Below, piece by piece: positions 51,058-60,751 of a stretch of 64,000 nucleotides of DNA (position 1 is the first letter of the stretch; every line of letters starts with the position of its first letter). Where the stretch lies: NCBI RefSeq assembly GCF_003665435.1, contig NZ_CP023407.1, positions 3,782,001 through 3,846,000 on the forward strand, read 5' to 3'. This DNA comes from Streptomyces fungicidicus. GTDB lineage: Bacteria; Actinomycetota; Actinomycetes; Streptomycetales; Streptomycetaceae. Below the pieces are notes generated by a model. It was given only the letters and a program-made list of their open reading frames with translations. It made no database searches and was not told where the DNA came from. Both the position numbers and the translations under genes were made by a program.

Positions 51058-52140
51058 ATGGGTTCGGTTCGCGTAGCCATCGTCGGCGTGGGCAACTGCG
51101 CCGCCTCGCTGGTGCAGGGCGTCGAGTACTACAAGGACGCCGACCCGGCGTCCAAGGTCCCGGGCCTGATGCACGTCCAGTTCGGCGACTACCACGTCCG
51201 TGACGTGGAGTTCGTGGCCGCCTTCGACGTGGACGTCAAGAAGGTCGGCTTGGACCTCGCGGACGCCATCGGCGCCTCCGAGAACAACACGATCAAGATC
51301 TGCGACGTGCCGAACAGCGGTGTGCAGGTCCAGCGCGGCCACACCCTCGACGGTCTCGGCAAGTACTACCGGGAGACCATCGAGGAGTCCGCCGAGGAGC
51401 CGGTCGACGTCGTCCAGGTCCTCAAGGACAAGCAGGTCGACGTTCTCGTCTGCTACCTGCCGGTCGGCTCCGAGGACGCGGCGAAGTTCTACGCCCAGTG
51501 CGCCATCGACGCCAAGGTCGCCTTCGTCAACGCCCTGCCGGTCTTCATCGCCGGCACCAAGGAGTGGGCGGACAAGTTCACCGAGGCGGGCGTCCCGATC
51601 GTCGGTGACGACATCAAGTCGCAGGTCGGCGCCACCATCACGCACCGCGTCATGGCGAAGCTGTTCGAGGACCGGGGCGTGATCCTGGACCGCACGATGC
51701 AGCTGAACGTCGGCGGCAACATGGACTTCAAGAACATGCTCGAGCGTGACCGCCTCGAGTCCAAGAAGATCTCCAAGACGCAGGCCGTCACCTCGCAGAT
51801 CCCCGACCGGGAGCTCGGCGAGAAGAACGTCCACATCGGCCCCTCCGACTACGTCGCCTGGCTGGACGACCGCAAGTGGGCCTACGTCCGCCTCGAGGGC
51901 CGTGCCTTCGGTGACGTCCCGCTGAACCTGGAGTACAAGCTCGAGGTCTGGGACTCCCCGAACTCCGCCGGCGTCATCATCGACGCCCTGCGCGCCGCGA
52001 AGATCGCGAAGGACCGGGGCATCGGCGGCCCGATCCTCTCGGCGTCCTCGTACTTCATGAAGTCCCCGCCGGTGCAGTACTTCGACGACGAGGCCCGCGA
52101 GAACGTCGAGAAGTTCATCCAGGGCGCGGTCGAGCGCTAG
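51058..52140 (+). CDS. ino1: Inositol-3-phosphate synthase
   Basis: 360 aa, NAD-dependent enzyme converting glucose 6-phosphate to inositol 3-phosphate for inositol lipids and mycothiol. N-terminal Rossmann motif VAIVGVGNCAASLVQG; LNVGGNMDFKNM and the conserved SKKISKTQAV core confirm it. ATG 51058, GGGAGC upstream. Follows the PadR gene at 44 bp; a terminator follows. Confidence 0.95.
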   Translation: MGSVRVAIVGVGNCAASLVQGVEYYKDADPASKVPGLMHVQFGDYHVRDVEFVAAFDVDVKKVGLDLADAIGASENNTIKICDVPNSGVQVQRGHTLDGLGKYYRETIEESAEEPVDVVQVLKDKQVDVLVCYLPVGSEDAAKFYAQCAIDAKVAFVNALPVFIAGTKEWADKFTEAGVPIVGDDIKSQVGATITHRVMAKLFEDRGVILDRTMQLNVGGNMDFKNMLERDRLESKKISKTQAVTSQIPDRELGEKNVHIGPSDYVAWLDDRKWAYVRLEGRAFGDVPLNLEYKLEVWDSPNSAGVIIDALRAAKIAKDRGIGGPILSASSYFMKSPPVQYFDDEARENVEKFIQGAVER

Positions 52141-52162
52141 GAACTCCCGTCGCGGGCAGTTG

Positions 52163-52194
52163 AGGGTCTCCGGGTCGTATGGCCCGGAGACCCT
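52163..52194 (+). terminator. Terminator after ino1
   Basis: AGGGTCTCCGGG / CCCGGAGACCCT, 12-bp perfect stem, 8-nt loop, 22 bp past the ino1 stop. Confidence 0.85.
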
Positions 52195-52217
52195 TCCCGT
52201 ATGTGAGGCTGTGCCCC

Positions 52218-53480
52218 ATGGCCGTCGTCCGTGACCTGCGCGTTCTGCTGCGCTACCAGGGTTTCCGACGCCTGCTCTCCGTCCGGCTGCTCTCCCAGGG
52301 CGCGGACGGCGTCTTCCAGGTCGCACTGGCGTCGTACGTGGTGTTCTCGCCGGAGAGGCAGACCTCGGCCGCGGCGATCGCCTCCGCCATGGCGGTCCTG
52401 CTCCTCCCGTACTCCGTGGTCGGGCCCTTCGCCGGCGTCCTGCTGGACCGCTGGCGCCGCCGCCAGGTCTTCCTCTACGGCAATCTGCTGCGCGCCCTGA
52501 TGGCGTCGGTGACCGCCCTCCTCATCCTCGGCCGGGTGCCCGACTGGCTCCTCTTCGTCGCCGCCCTGTGTGTCACCGGCGTCAACCGTTTCGTCCTGGC
52601 CGGCCTGTCCGCCGCGCTGCCGCGGGTGGTGGACCCCGGACGGCTGGTCATCGCCAACTCCCTCTCACCGACCGCCGGGACGCTCGCCGCGACCGCCGGC
52701 GGCGGTCTGGCCTTCGTCGTGCGTCTGGTCGTCGCCGACTCCGACGCGGCGGTGGTGCTCGTGGGCGCCGCGCTGTATCTGTGCGCGGCCGTGGCCGCGC
52801 TGCGCATCGCGAAGGAACTGCTCGGTCCCGACCGGGCGTTGGTGCGTCCCCGGCTTGCCACGGCGCTCAGCGGGACCGCCCGCGACCTGGTGGCGGGTGT
52901 GCGCCACCTGGTGGAGCCACCGCGCAGGGAGGCCGCCTGGTCGCTCGCGGCGATGTCGCTGATGCGGTTCTGCTACGGGGCGATGCTGGTCATGCTGCTG
53001 ATGCTGTGCCGGTACTCCCTGACGTCGACCACGGACGAGGGACTCGCACTGCTGGGGCTGGCGTTGGGGGTGTCCGGCGCCGGCTTCTTCGCCGCGGCCG
53101 TGCTGACGCCCTGGGCCGCGGGGCGGCTCGGTCCCGGCCGCTGGGTCATGGTGTGCGCCGCCGCGGCGGCGGTGCTGGTGCCTGCGCTCGGTCTGCCCTT
53201 CGCCTCCGGCCCTCTGCTGGCCGGAGCGTTCGTCCTGGGTCTGACGAGCCAGGGCGCGAAAATCGCCACGGACACCATCGTCCAGTCGTCCGTCGACGAC
53301 GATTTCCGCGGCCGCATCTTCTCCGTGTACGACGTCCTGTTCAACGTTGCCTTCGTCGGCGCGGCGGGAGTGGCGGCCCTGATGCTCCCGCCGGACGGCC
53401 GATCCGTCCCGCTGGTGGTAACAATCGCCGTTATCTACGGAGCAGTAGCTGTGACTATGGCCCGTTTTGAGCGCCAGTAA
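52218..53480 (+). CDS. MFS transporter
   Basis: 420 aa, 10-12 TM helices; MFS_3/enterobactin-exporter (EntS) type: YQGFRRLLSVRLLSQGADGVFQVALASY at the start (quoted in part: RLLSQGADGVFQVAL), LDRWRRRQVF in loop 2-3 and DFRGRIFSVYDVLFN in the second half. Substrate unknown. ATG 52218 lies 24 bp after the ino1 terminator, so it needs its own promoter. Confidence 0.87.
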   Translation: MAVVRDLRVLLRYQGFRRLLSVRLLSQGADGVFQVALASYVVFSPERQTSAAAIASAMAVLLLPYSVVGPFAGVLLDRWRRRQVFLYGNLLRALMASVTALLILGRVPDWLLFVAALCVTGVNRFVLAGLSAALPRVVDPGRLVIANSLSPTAGTLAATAGGGLAFVVRLVVADSDAAVVLVGAALYLCAAVAALRIAKELLGPDRALVRPRLATALSGTARDLVAGVRHLVEPPRREAAWSLAAMSLMRFCYGAMLVMLLMLCRYSLTSTTDEGLALLGLALGVSGAGFFAAAVLTPWAAGRLGPGRWVMVCAAAAAVLVPALGLPFASGPLLAGAFVLGLTSQGAKIATDTIVQSSVDDDFRGRIFSVYDVLFNVAFVGAAGVAALMLPPDGRSVPLVVTIAVIYGAVAVTMARFERQ

Positions 53481-53602
53481 GTGTCACATCAACGCCACAG
53501 AGCCTTATTGAGCTACAGAGTTGTCAGTGTGGGCCGGTAGCTTACAGGCGTCTTATCAACGCGTCTTTCGCGCCACGCACCCATGTTCTAGGGGGACCCC
53601 AA

Positions 53603-54097
53603 GTGACCACTCCGCCGCCCCAGGGCAACCCATTCGCCCAGGGCCAGCAGCAGCCCTACGGCCAGCCCCAGGGCCAGGCGCCCCAGGGTGGCTTCCCGCA
53701 GCAGGGGGGCCAGCCCGGGTTCCCCCCGCCGGGTGCTCCGATACCGCCGCCGCAGCAGGGACGCAAGCTCAGCTTCAAGACGATAAAGAACATCGTCATC
53801 GTGCTGATCGTCGCCGGTGTGGCCATCGGTGGTTACATCGCCAGCAAGGACGACGCCAACACCGCCGCGGTCGGCGACTGCATGCACCGCGGCAGCACGG
53901 ACGACAACGACCCGGACCTCGAGGTCGTCGACTGCGGCGACGCGAAGGCGCAGTACACGGTTCTCGCCAAGATGGAGGGCAACTTCTCCGGCCTCACGGC
54001 GCAGAACAAGTGCGAGGCGGAGGCCAAGGACTTCCAGTACGTGTACACGGAGACCAACGGCAGCAAGAGCTTCCTCCTCTGCCTGAAGGACAAGTAG
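53603..54097 (+). CDS. LppU/SCO3897 family protein
   Basis: 164 aa. Cytosolic Gln/Pro/Gly tail (1-50), one TM (~57-75), extracellular domain with two Cys pairs (residues ~93, 110, 134 and 160, e.g. VGDCMHRG, VVDCGD, KCEAEAKD, LLCLKDK). Family of unknown function common in actinobacteria. GTG 53603 with GGGGG 9 nt upstream. Ends at the first parS-terminator palindrome. Confidence 0.85.
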   Translation: MTTPPPQGNPFAQGQQQPYGQPQGQAPQGGFPQQGGQPGFPPPGAPIPPPQQGRKLSFKTIKNIVIVLIVAGVAIGGYIASKDDANTAAVGDCMHRGSTDDNDPDLEVVDCGDAKAQYTVLAKMEGNFSGLTAQNKCEAEAKDFQYVYTETNGSKSFLLCLKDK

Positions 54098-54103
54098 GAC
54101 AGA

Positions 54104-54143
54104 CGGAGGGGGCGGTGTTTCACGTGAAACACCGCCCCCTCCG
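54104..54143. terminator. 40-bp perfect palindrome: parS + terminator
   Basis: Left arm CGGAGGGGGCGGTGTTTCAC is exactly mirrored on the right, so the parS at 54117-54130 is the centre of a 20-bp-arm palindrome just after the LppU-like stop. Confidence 0.9.
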
Positions 54144-54151
54144 GCACTCGC

Positions 54152-54181
54152 GGGGCCATGTTTCACGTGAAACATGGCCCC
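54152..54181. terminator. 30-bp perfect palindrome: parS + terminator
   Basis: GGGGCCATGTTTCAC mirrored, with parS at 54160-54173 in the centre, followed on the top strand by TTTCC; 11 bp after the end of the previous palindrome and 11 bp before the pcnA stop. Confidence 0.9.
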
Positions 54182-54192
54182 TTTCCGTTCTC

Positions 54193-55659
54193 TCAGCCCT
54201 GCTGCGCGGCCCACCACTCCTTGAGTGCCGCCACCGCCGCGTCATGCGCCATCGGACCGTTCTCCAGTCGGAGCTCCAGCAGGTGCTTGTACGCCTGACC
54301 GACGGCCGGACCCGGCTTGACGCCGAGGATCTCCATGATCTGGTTGCCGTCGAGGTCGGGACGGATCGCGTCGAGCTCCTCCTGCTCCTGGAGCTGGGCG
54401 ATGCGCTCCTCCAGGCCGTCGTACGCACGGGAGAGCGCGGCGGCCTTGCGCCGGTTGCGCGTGGTGCAGTCCGAGCGGGTCAGCTTGTGGAGCCTGCCGA
54501 GAAGCGGGCCGGCGTCGCGCACATAGCGGCGGACGGCGGAGTCCGTCCACTCTCCTGTGCCGTATCCGTGAAAGCGCAGATGCAGCTCGACGAGCCGGGA
54601 GACGTCCTTCACCAGTTCGTTCGAGTACTTGAGCGCGGTCATGCGCTTCTTGGTCATCTTCGCCCCGACCATCTCGTGGTGGTGGAACGAGACCCGGCCG
54701 TCCTTCTCGAAGCGGCGCGTGCGCGGCTTGCCGATGTCGTGCAGCAGGGCCGCGAGGCGCAGGGTCAGATCGGGGCCGCCCTCCTCCAGGGCCATCGCCT
54801 GCTCCAGGACGATCAGCGTGTGGTCGTAGACGTCCTTGTGCCGGTGGTGCTCGTCCCTTTCCAGGTGCAGGGCCGGCAGCTCGGGCAGCACGTACTCCGC
54901 GATGCCGGTGTCCACGAGCAGTGAGAGCCCCTTGCGGGGGTGCGCGGAGAGGATCAGCTTGTTCAGCTCGTCCCGTACCCGCTCGGCGGAGACGATCTCG
55001 ATGCGCCCGGCCATCTCCTTCATGGCCGAGACGACCTCGGGCGCCACCTCGAAGTCGAGCTGGGCGGCGAACCGGGCCGCCCGCATCATCCGCAGCGGGT
55101 CGTCCGAGAAGGAGGCCTCCGGAGTCCCCGGCGTGCGCAGTGCACGTGCCGCGAGATCACCGAGACCGCCGTGCGGATCGATGAACCGCTTCTCCGGGAG
55201 CGCGACGGCCATCGCGTTCACCGTGAAGTCCCGGCGGACCAGATCCTCCTCGATGGAGTCGCCGTACGACACCTCCGGCTTGCGCGACGTGCGGTCGTAC
55301 GCCTCCGAGCGGTAGGTGGTCACCTCGATCTGGAAGCTCCGGTCGGCGTCCCCGACACGGGCGTCCTTCTGCGCCCCGACCGTGCCGAAGGCGATTCCGA
55401 CGTCCCAGACGGCGTCCGCCCAGGGACGCACGATCCTCAGCACGTCCTGCGGACGGGCGTCGGTCGTGAAGTCCAGGTCGTTGCCGAGGCGGCCGAGCAG
55501 CGCGTCCCGCACCGAGCCGCCGACCAGGGCGAGCGAGAACCCGGCCTCCTGGAAAAGGCGGGCGAGTTCGTCGGCGACAGGGGCGACCCTCAGCAGTTCA
55601 CTCACGGCGCGGTCCTGCACCTGGCTCAGGGCACTGGTTTCTTCGTTGGCGTTCGGCAC
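54193..55659 (-). CDS. CCA tRNA nucleotidyltransferase (poly(A) polymerase family)
   Basis: 488 aa. Class II nucleotidyltransferase: GGSVRDALLGRLGNDLDFTT near 45-64, then RDFTVNAMA and the RNA-binding region SFSDDPLRMMRAARFAAQL, plus an HD domain (LLHDIGKPRTR near 280). It adds or repairs CCA ends of tRNA or acts as a poly(A) polymerase. Start GTG 55659 (VPNANEE) lacks a strong ribosome site; earlier in-frame starts lie in noncoding sequence. Its stop faces the parS-terminators. Confidence 0.92.
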   Translation of the reverse strand: MPNANEETSALSQVQDRAVSELLRVAPVADELARLFQEAGFSLALVGGSVRDALLGRLGNDLDFTTDARPQDVLRIVRPWADAVWDVGIAFGTVGAQKDARVGDADRSFQIEVTTYRSEAYDRTSRKPEVSYGDSIEEDLVRRDFTVNAMAVALPEKRFIDPHGGLGDLAARALRTPGTPEASFSDDPLRMMRAARFAAQLDFEVAPEVVSAMKEMAGRIEIVSAERVRDELNKLILSAHPRKGLSLLVDTGIAEYVLPELPALHLERDEHHRHKDVYDHTLIVLEQAMALEEGGPDLTLRLAALLHDIGKPRTRRFEKDGRVSFHHHEMVGAKMTKKRMTALKYSNELVKDVSRLVELHLRFHGYGTGEWTDSAVRRYVRDAGPLLGRLHKLTRSDCTTRNRRKAAALSRAYDGLEERIAQLQEQEELDAIRPDLDGNQIMEILGVKPGPAVGQAYKHLLELRLENGPMAHDAAVAALKEWWAAQQG

Positions 55660-55859
55660 AACAGAAGAGGGTACGTGGCCCGAACGGCCGTGAGCCTCCT
55701 CATTGTGCGGGTGCGGACACCCCCGCCGATACAGGGACAACGGGCTCGCCCCCCGATCTTGTAACACCGGTCCGCGGCACTTCCCCTCAGCGCACATCGT
55801 TACCATGCGTGGACGCACATTCCGACGACCATTGACGAAGACGAGGGACGGGCGAGCGC

Positions 55860-58247
55860 GTGGCCGAGGCGGCAGACTTCCAGGGGACGAATCCCTCACC
55901 TGCCCGCCGCTGGATGCGGCGCACCGGAGCCCTGCTCGCCGGAGCGCCCCTGCTGGCCGGGCTGGTCCAGCTGCCCACGGCTTCCCCCGCAGCCGCCGCC
56001 CCGGGGGAAGCGCCGCGGGCGGCCACCGACACGGGCCCGGTCTCCGTCTCGGTCGACACGCTCACCCCCAGCGCCCCCACCGAGGGCGACACCGTGACGG
56101 TCAAGGGAACGGTGACCAACAAGGGCAAGCAGAACGTCACCGACGCCCACGTGGGACTGCGCGTGGGACCGCTGCTGAACACCCGCTCGGGCATCGACAC
56201 CGTCTCCAGGGACAGCACCGACGTGCAGAGTGCCGTCGGCCCGGAGGTCGGCGACAAGTACGCCGAGGAGTTCGACAAGCTCACCCCGGGCGTCTCCCGG
56301 CCCTTCAGCATCTCGGTGCCGGTGAACAAGCTGAACCTCGGGCAGGACGGCGTCTACCAGCTCACCGTGGCGCTCTCCGGGCAGACCTCCGCCCAGCAGT
56401 GGGAGCAGACCCTGGGCGTGCAGCGGACGTTCCTGCCCTGGCAGCCGGACGAGGCCGCCACGAAGTCCAGGACCACGTTCATGTGGCCGCTGATCTCCAC
56501 CTCCCACATGACGGCGGAGACGGCATCCGACGAACAGCAGACGCCGCTCTTCCACGACGACGACCTCGCCGAGGAGATCTCCCCGGGCGGACGGCTGGAC
56601 CGGATGGTGGCGCTCGGCAAGGACCTCGACGTCACCTGGGTGATCGACCCGGACCTGCTGGCGTCCGTCGAGTCGATGACCGAGCGTTACGAGGTGAGCG
56701 GCGAGGGTGACGAAACCGTCGTCGGCAGCCACCAGGCGGTCGCCAAGAAGTGGCTCACCGAGGTGCAGAAGGCGGTGGCGGACAAGGACGTCGTCGCGCT
56801 GCCGTTCGGCGACCCCGACCTGGCGTCCCTCGCACACAACGGCACGTCCGTCACCGGCTCGCTGAGCCACCTCAAGGAGGCCACCGACGTCGCCTCCGAA
56901 ACCGTGGAGTCGATCCTCCACGTGAAGCCCAGCACGGACTTCTCCTGGCCCGTCAACGGCGCCGTCGACCCCTCCATCGTCAAGGTCGCCACCTCCGCCG
57001 GAGCCGACAAGGTGATCGCCCGCAGCGATACCTTCGAGGAGACCGCCGGCCTGTCGTACACGCCCTCCGCGCCCCGGCCCATCGGCGGCGGCACCACCGC
57101 CGTCGTCGCGGACGCCCCGTTGTCCGTCGCGTTCCAGGGCGACATGACCAAGGCGTCCTCCTCGACCCTCGCGGTACAGCGCTTCCTGGCCCAGAGCCTG
57201 ACCCTCGACCTGCAGACGGGCAAGCGGCGCAGCGTCGTCGTCGCACCGCAGCGCACCCCGTCGGCAAGCCAGGCCCAGACGATGGCCGAGGCTCTGGACG
57301 CCCTCCAGAACGGCACCTGGTCCGAAGCACAGGGCCTCCCGGCGGCCGCCAGGTCCGAACCCGATTCCGCCGCCACGACCAAGGTCCCCCCGGCGTCCTC
57401 GTACCCCTCCTCCCTGCGCAGGAACGAGCTGCCGAAGGCGACGTACGAGCAGATCGCGCGGACACAGGACAAGCTCGACAGGTTCAAGGTGATCCTCTCC
57501 GACCAGTCCCGCGTGGTGACCCCGTTCGGACGGGCGCTGAACCGGTCGATGTCCGCGTCGTGGCGGAACCGTCAGTCCGAGGCCGCGATCTACCGGAGCG
57601 GCATCGAGTCGTACCTCGACGGGCTCATCGGGCAGGTCAGACTGATCGACAAGTCGGAGACGAAGCTCTCCGGCCGCAGCGCCACCATCCCCGTGACCGT
57701 CCAGAACAACCTGGTGCAGGGCGTCGAGCACCTGGTGCTGCGGCTCAGCTCGACCAACCCGACCCGTCTCGAGATCGGCGGGAACGCCTACGAGGAGCAC
57801 CCCGTCACGGTCTCGGGCGGCCACAGCCAGTCGGTGAAGTTCACCACGTCCGCCAACGCCAACGGCCGGGCGACGGTCGTCGCCCAGCTGTACACGCAGG
57901 ACGGCCAGAAGTACGGCGAGCCCGTCACGTTCGACGTGAAGGTCACCGAGATCACCGCCACGGTGATGCTGGTCATCGGCGGCGGCGTGCTGCTGCTCGT
58001 CCTCGCCGGCTTCCGGATGTACACCCAGCGCAAGCGGGCCGCCGCCCGCGACGCGCAGGAGCGGGACGACGACGCGGGCGAGGACGCCGGCGACCCGCAG
58101 AACCCGGAAGCCGCCGGGGAGCGTCTCACCCAGGAGTCCGGGGCGGACACGAAGGCGGACGGCCCCGAGCAGCCGAGTGACCCGGCACCGGACACCGCAC
58201 CGGAAAACGCCGACCCGTCCGGCACGGGTGAGAGAGTGGACCGTTGA
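55860..58247 (+). CDS. DUF6049 family exported protein
   Basis: 795 aa. N-terminal signal (RRWMRRTGALLAGAPLLAGLV, ~16-36, with AAA cleavage), a large extracellular part with Ig-like beta domain (45-130) and polysaccharide-deacetylase-like or alpha/beta fold (180-560), a second beta domain (600-690), one TM (~700-722), and an acidic disordered cytosolic tail. Conserved just upstream of murJ in actinobacteria, function unknown; probably a wall-assembly partner. GTG 55860. Confidence 0.85.
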   Translation: MAEAADFQGTNPSPARRWMRRTGALLAGAPLLAGLVQLPTASPAAAAPGEAPRAATDTGPVSVSVDTLTPSAPTEGDTVTVKGTVTNKGKQNVTDAHVGLRVGPLLNTRSGIDTVSRDSTDVQSAVGPEVGDKYAEEFDKLTPGVSRPFSISVPVNKLNLGQDGVYQLTVALSGQTSAQQWEQTLGVQRTFLPWQPDEAATKSRTTFMWPLISTSHMTAETASDEQQTPLFHDDDLAEEISPGGRLDRMVALGKDLDVTWVIDPDLLASVESMTERYEVSGEGDETVVGSHQAVAKKWLTEVQKAVADKDVVALPFGDPDLASLAHNGTSVTGSLSHLKEATDVASETVESILHVKPSTDFSWPVNGAVDPSIVKVATSAGADKVIARSDTFEETAGLSYTPSAPRPIGGGTTAVVADAPLSVAFQGDMTKASSSTLAVQRFLAQSLTLDLQTGKRRSVVVAPQRTPSASQAQTMAEALDALQNGTWSEAQGLPAAARSEPDSAATTKVPPASSYPSSLRRNELPKATYEQIARTQDKLDRFKVILSDQSRVVTPFGRALNRSMSASWRNRQSEAAIYRSGIESYLDGLIGQVRLIDKSETKLSGRSATIPVTVQNNLVQGVEHLVLRLSSTNPTRLEIGGNAYEEHPVTVSGGHSQSVKFTTSANANGRATVVAQLYTQDGQKYGEPVTFDVKVTEITATVMLVIGGGVLLLVLAGFRMYTQRKRAAARDAQERDDDAGEDAGDPQNPEAAGERLTQESGADTKADGPEQPSDPAPDTAPENADPSGTGERVDR

Positions 58248-58291
58248 GGATGTCGTGGCCGGTGGGCCGGGGACGATGAGGTGGGGTAACC

Positions 58292-60610
58292 ATGAACGCG
58301 CCGTACGACGGTGACCGCGGCCATGCCGCGGGCAACTCGGGCCATCCCGAGTCGGACCCCCCGCAGGGTCCGCCGCCCGGGCACGACCAGGCGCCGCCGC
58401 CGCCCGCCGACCCGTACCTCCAGGACGCCTACGACCAGGACCCCTACCGGGCGCAGGACCTCTCCGCGCAGGACCCGGTCGCCGAGGCGCTGTACGACCG
58501 CGCCGCCCACCCGCCGCCCCCGCCGGGCGCCTACGCCCCTCAGCAGCCGCTGTACGGGCAGCCGCCCCAGTCGCCGTACGCCCCCGACCCGCGGGTGTGG
58601 GCCCAGACGCCCGCGCCGGAGCCGGACGGGCCGACGCAGCACCTGCCGTACGGCGACGACCCGCGCACCACGCAGTTCGTGGGCGTGGACGACCTGGTCG
58701 GCCAGACGGGCGACCAGCGACACGAACCGGACGCCTTCGCCCACCTCTTCCGCGACCAGCAGCAGAGCGGCGCCTTCCCCGACCAGCAGCAGGCCGGCGG
58801 ACACCCTCAGCAGCACGGCGGCGCACACCCCGGACACCCCCCGGTGAACGGCATGCAGAACTATGCCGCGGCACCCGTCCCGGGCCCCGCGTCCCCGACG
58901 CCCGGCCACTACGCGGGAGCCACCCCGCCTCCCGCCGCGGAAGCGCCCGCGCCGGAACCGGCCCCCGCGCCGAAGAAGGGCGGCCGGGCCGGGGGACTGC
59001 TGAAGTCGAGCGCCGTGATGGCGGCCGGCACCATGGTGTCCCGCCTCACCGGGTTCATCCGGTCCGCGCTGATCGTCTCGGCCCTGGGCCTCGGCCTCCT
59101 CGGCGACTCGTTCCAGGTCGCCTACCAGCTGCCGACCATGATCTACATCCTCACCGTCGGCGGTGGTCTCAACTCCGTCTTCGTACCGCAGCTCGTGCGG
59201 GCGATGAAGGACGACGACGACGGGGGCGAGGCGTACGCCAACCGCCTGCTGACGCTCGTGATGGTCGCCCTGGCCGCCCTCACCACCCTCGCGTGGCTGG
59301 CCGCCCCGCTCCTGGTGCGCGCGCTGTCGAACCCGGTCGCCACCGACCCGGCGGCCAACGACGTCGCCGTCACCTTCACCCGCTTCTTCCTGCCCTCGAT
59401 CTTCTTCATGGGCGTGCATGTGGTGATGGGTCAGATCCTCAACGCGCGCGGCCGGTTCGGCGCGATGATGTGGACCCCGGTCCTGAACAACATCGTCATC
59501 ATCGTCACGCTCGGCACCTTCATCTGGGTCTACGGCACCGCCGGGGACTCGAAGATGGAGGTCACGAACATCCCGCCGGAGGGCCAGCAACTGCTCGGCG
59601 TCGGCGTCCTGCTCGGACTCGTCGTCCAGGCCCTCGCGATGATCCCGTATCTGCGCGAGACCGGGTTCCGCATGCGCCTGCGGTTCGACTGGAAGGGCCA
59701 CGGGCTCGGCAAGGCGGCGATGCTCGCCAAGTGGACCATCCTGTTCGTCCTCGCCAACCAGGCGGGCGCCCTGGTGGTGACCCAGCTGTCCACGGCCGCG
59801 GGCCTGGACTCCGCCGTCCAGGGCACCGGCTTCGCGGCATACGCCAACGCCCAGCTGATCTGGGGCCTGCCCCAGGCCATCATCACCGTCTCCCTGATGG
59901 CCGCCCTCCTGCCCCGTATCTCACGCTCGGCGGCCGACGGCGACGCCGGCGCGGTCCGTGACGACATCTCCCAGGGACTGCGCACCACGGCCGTCCTGAT
60001 CGTGCCGCTCGCCTTCGGCTTCGTCTCGCTCGGCATCCCGATGTGCACCCTGATGTTCGGCTCCTCGGGCACCTCGGCGGCCACCAACATGGGCTACATG
60101 CTGATGGCCTTCGGCCTCGGCCTGATCCCCTACTCCGTGCAGTACGTCGTCCTGCGCGCGTTCTACGCGTACGAGGACACCCGCACCCCCTTCTACAACA
60201 CGGTCATCGTGGCCGCGGGCAACGCGATCGTCTCGGGCATCTGTTACGTCGTGCTCCCGGCCCGCTGGGCCGTGGTCGGTATGGCCGCCTCCTACGGCCT
60301 GGCCTACGCGATCGGCGTCGGCGTCGCCTGGCGCCGGCTGCGCAAGCGGCTGGGCGGCGACCTGGACGGTGCCCGGGTACTGCGGACCTACGCCCGGCTG
60401 TGCATCGCCGCCGTCCCGGCCGCGCTGCTCAGCGGCGCGGCCTGCTACGGGGTCAGCCAGGCCCTGGGCCAGGGGGTCGCGGGCTCGTTCGCGGCACTGC
60501 TGGCCGGCGGGGCCGTGCTGTTCGGCGTGTTCTTCGTGGCCGCGCGCCGGATGCGGATCGACGAGGTCAACTCGCTGGTCGGTATGGTTCGCGGACGCCT
60601 TGGACGCTGA
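58292..60610 (+). CDS. murJ: Lipid II flippase MurJ
   Basis: 772 aa. A ~225-residue Pro/Gln/His-rich cytosolic tail precedes ~14 TM helices (MOP superfamily): KSSAVMAAGTMVSRLTGFIR (TM1, with the conserved Arg), VFVPQLVRAM and LNARGRFGAMMW. It flips lipid II to the outer face. The tail is far longer than in E. coli (511 aa) and may scaffold partners. The next gene encodes a pseudokinase. ATG 58292. Confidence 0.95.
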   Translation: MNAPYDGDRGHAAGNSGHPESDPPQGPPPGHDQAPPPPADPYLQDAYDQDPYRAQDLSAQDPVAEALYDRAAHPPPPPGAYAPQQPLYGQPPQSPYAPDPRVWAQTPAPEPDGPTQHLPYGDDPRTTQFVGVDDLVGQTGDQRHEPDAFAHLFRDQQQSGAFPDQQQAGGHPQQHGGAHPGHPPVNGMQNYAAAPVPGPASPTPGHYAGATPPPAAEAPAPEPAPAPKKGGRAGGLLKSSAVMAAGTMVSRLTGFIRSALIVSALGLGLLGDSFQVAYQLPTMIYILTVGGGLNSVFVPQLVRAMKDDDDGGEAYANRLLTLVMVALAALTTLAWLAAPLLVRALSNPVATDPAANDVAVTFTRFFLPSIFFMGVHVVMGQILNARGRFGAMMWTPVLNNIVIIVTLGTFIWVYGTAGDSKMEVTNIPPEGQQLLGVGVLLGLVVQALAMIPYLRETGFRMRLRFDWKGHGLGKAAMLAKWTILFVLANQAGALVVTQLSTAAGLDSAVQGTGFAAYANAQLIWGLPQAIITVSLMAALLPRISRSAADGDAGAVRDDISQGLRTTAVLIVPLAFGFVSLGIPMCTLMFGSSGTSAATNMGYMLMAFGLGLIPYSVQYVVLRAFYAYEDTRTPFYNTVIVAAGNAIVSGICYVVLPARWAVVGMAASYGLAYAIGVGVAWRRLRKRLGGDLDGARVLRTYARLCIAAVPAALLSGAACYGVSQALGQGVAGSFAALLAGGAVLFGVFFVAARRMRIDEVNSLVGMVRGRLGR

Positions 60611-60751
60611 GACACGGGGTAGGCGCACAACCATCAACGGCCACCGTGTGTCGTGCATAGCGGCGGACTGTGGGCACAATTGGTCTCGGCGTCGAACGGC
60701 GCGCGACGGACGCCGGCCGACGCGCATGGGATGGGGAGGCAGGGAACGACG

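Noticed and set aside
56918..56931. CCACGTGAAG-containing parS-like sequence in the DUF6049 gene
   Set aside because: About four mismatches; only the CACGTG core matches.
55896..58874. A 992-codon minus-strand open frame opposite DUF6049 and murJ
   Set aside because: Shadow of the third-position GC bias; no recognisable domain.
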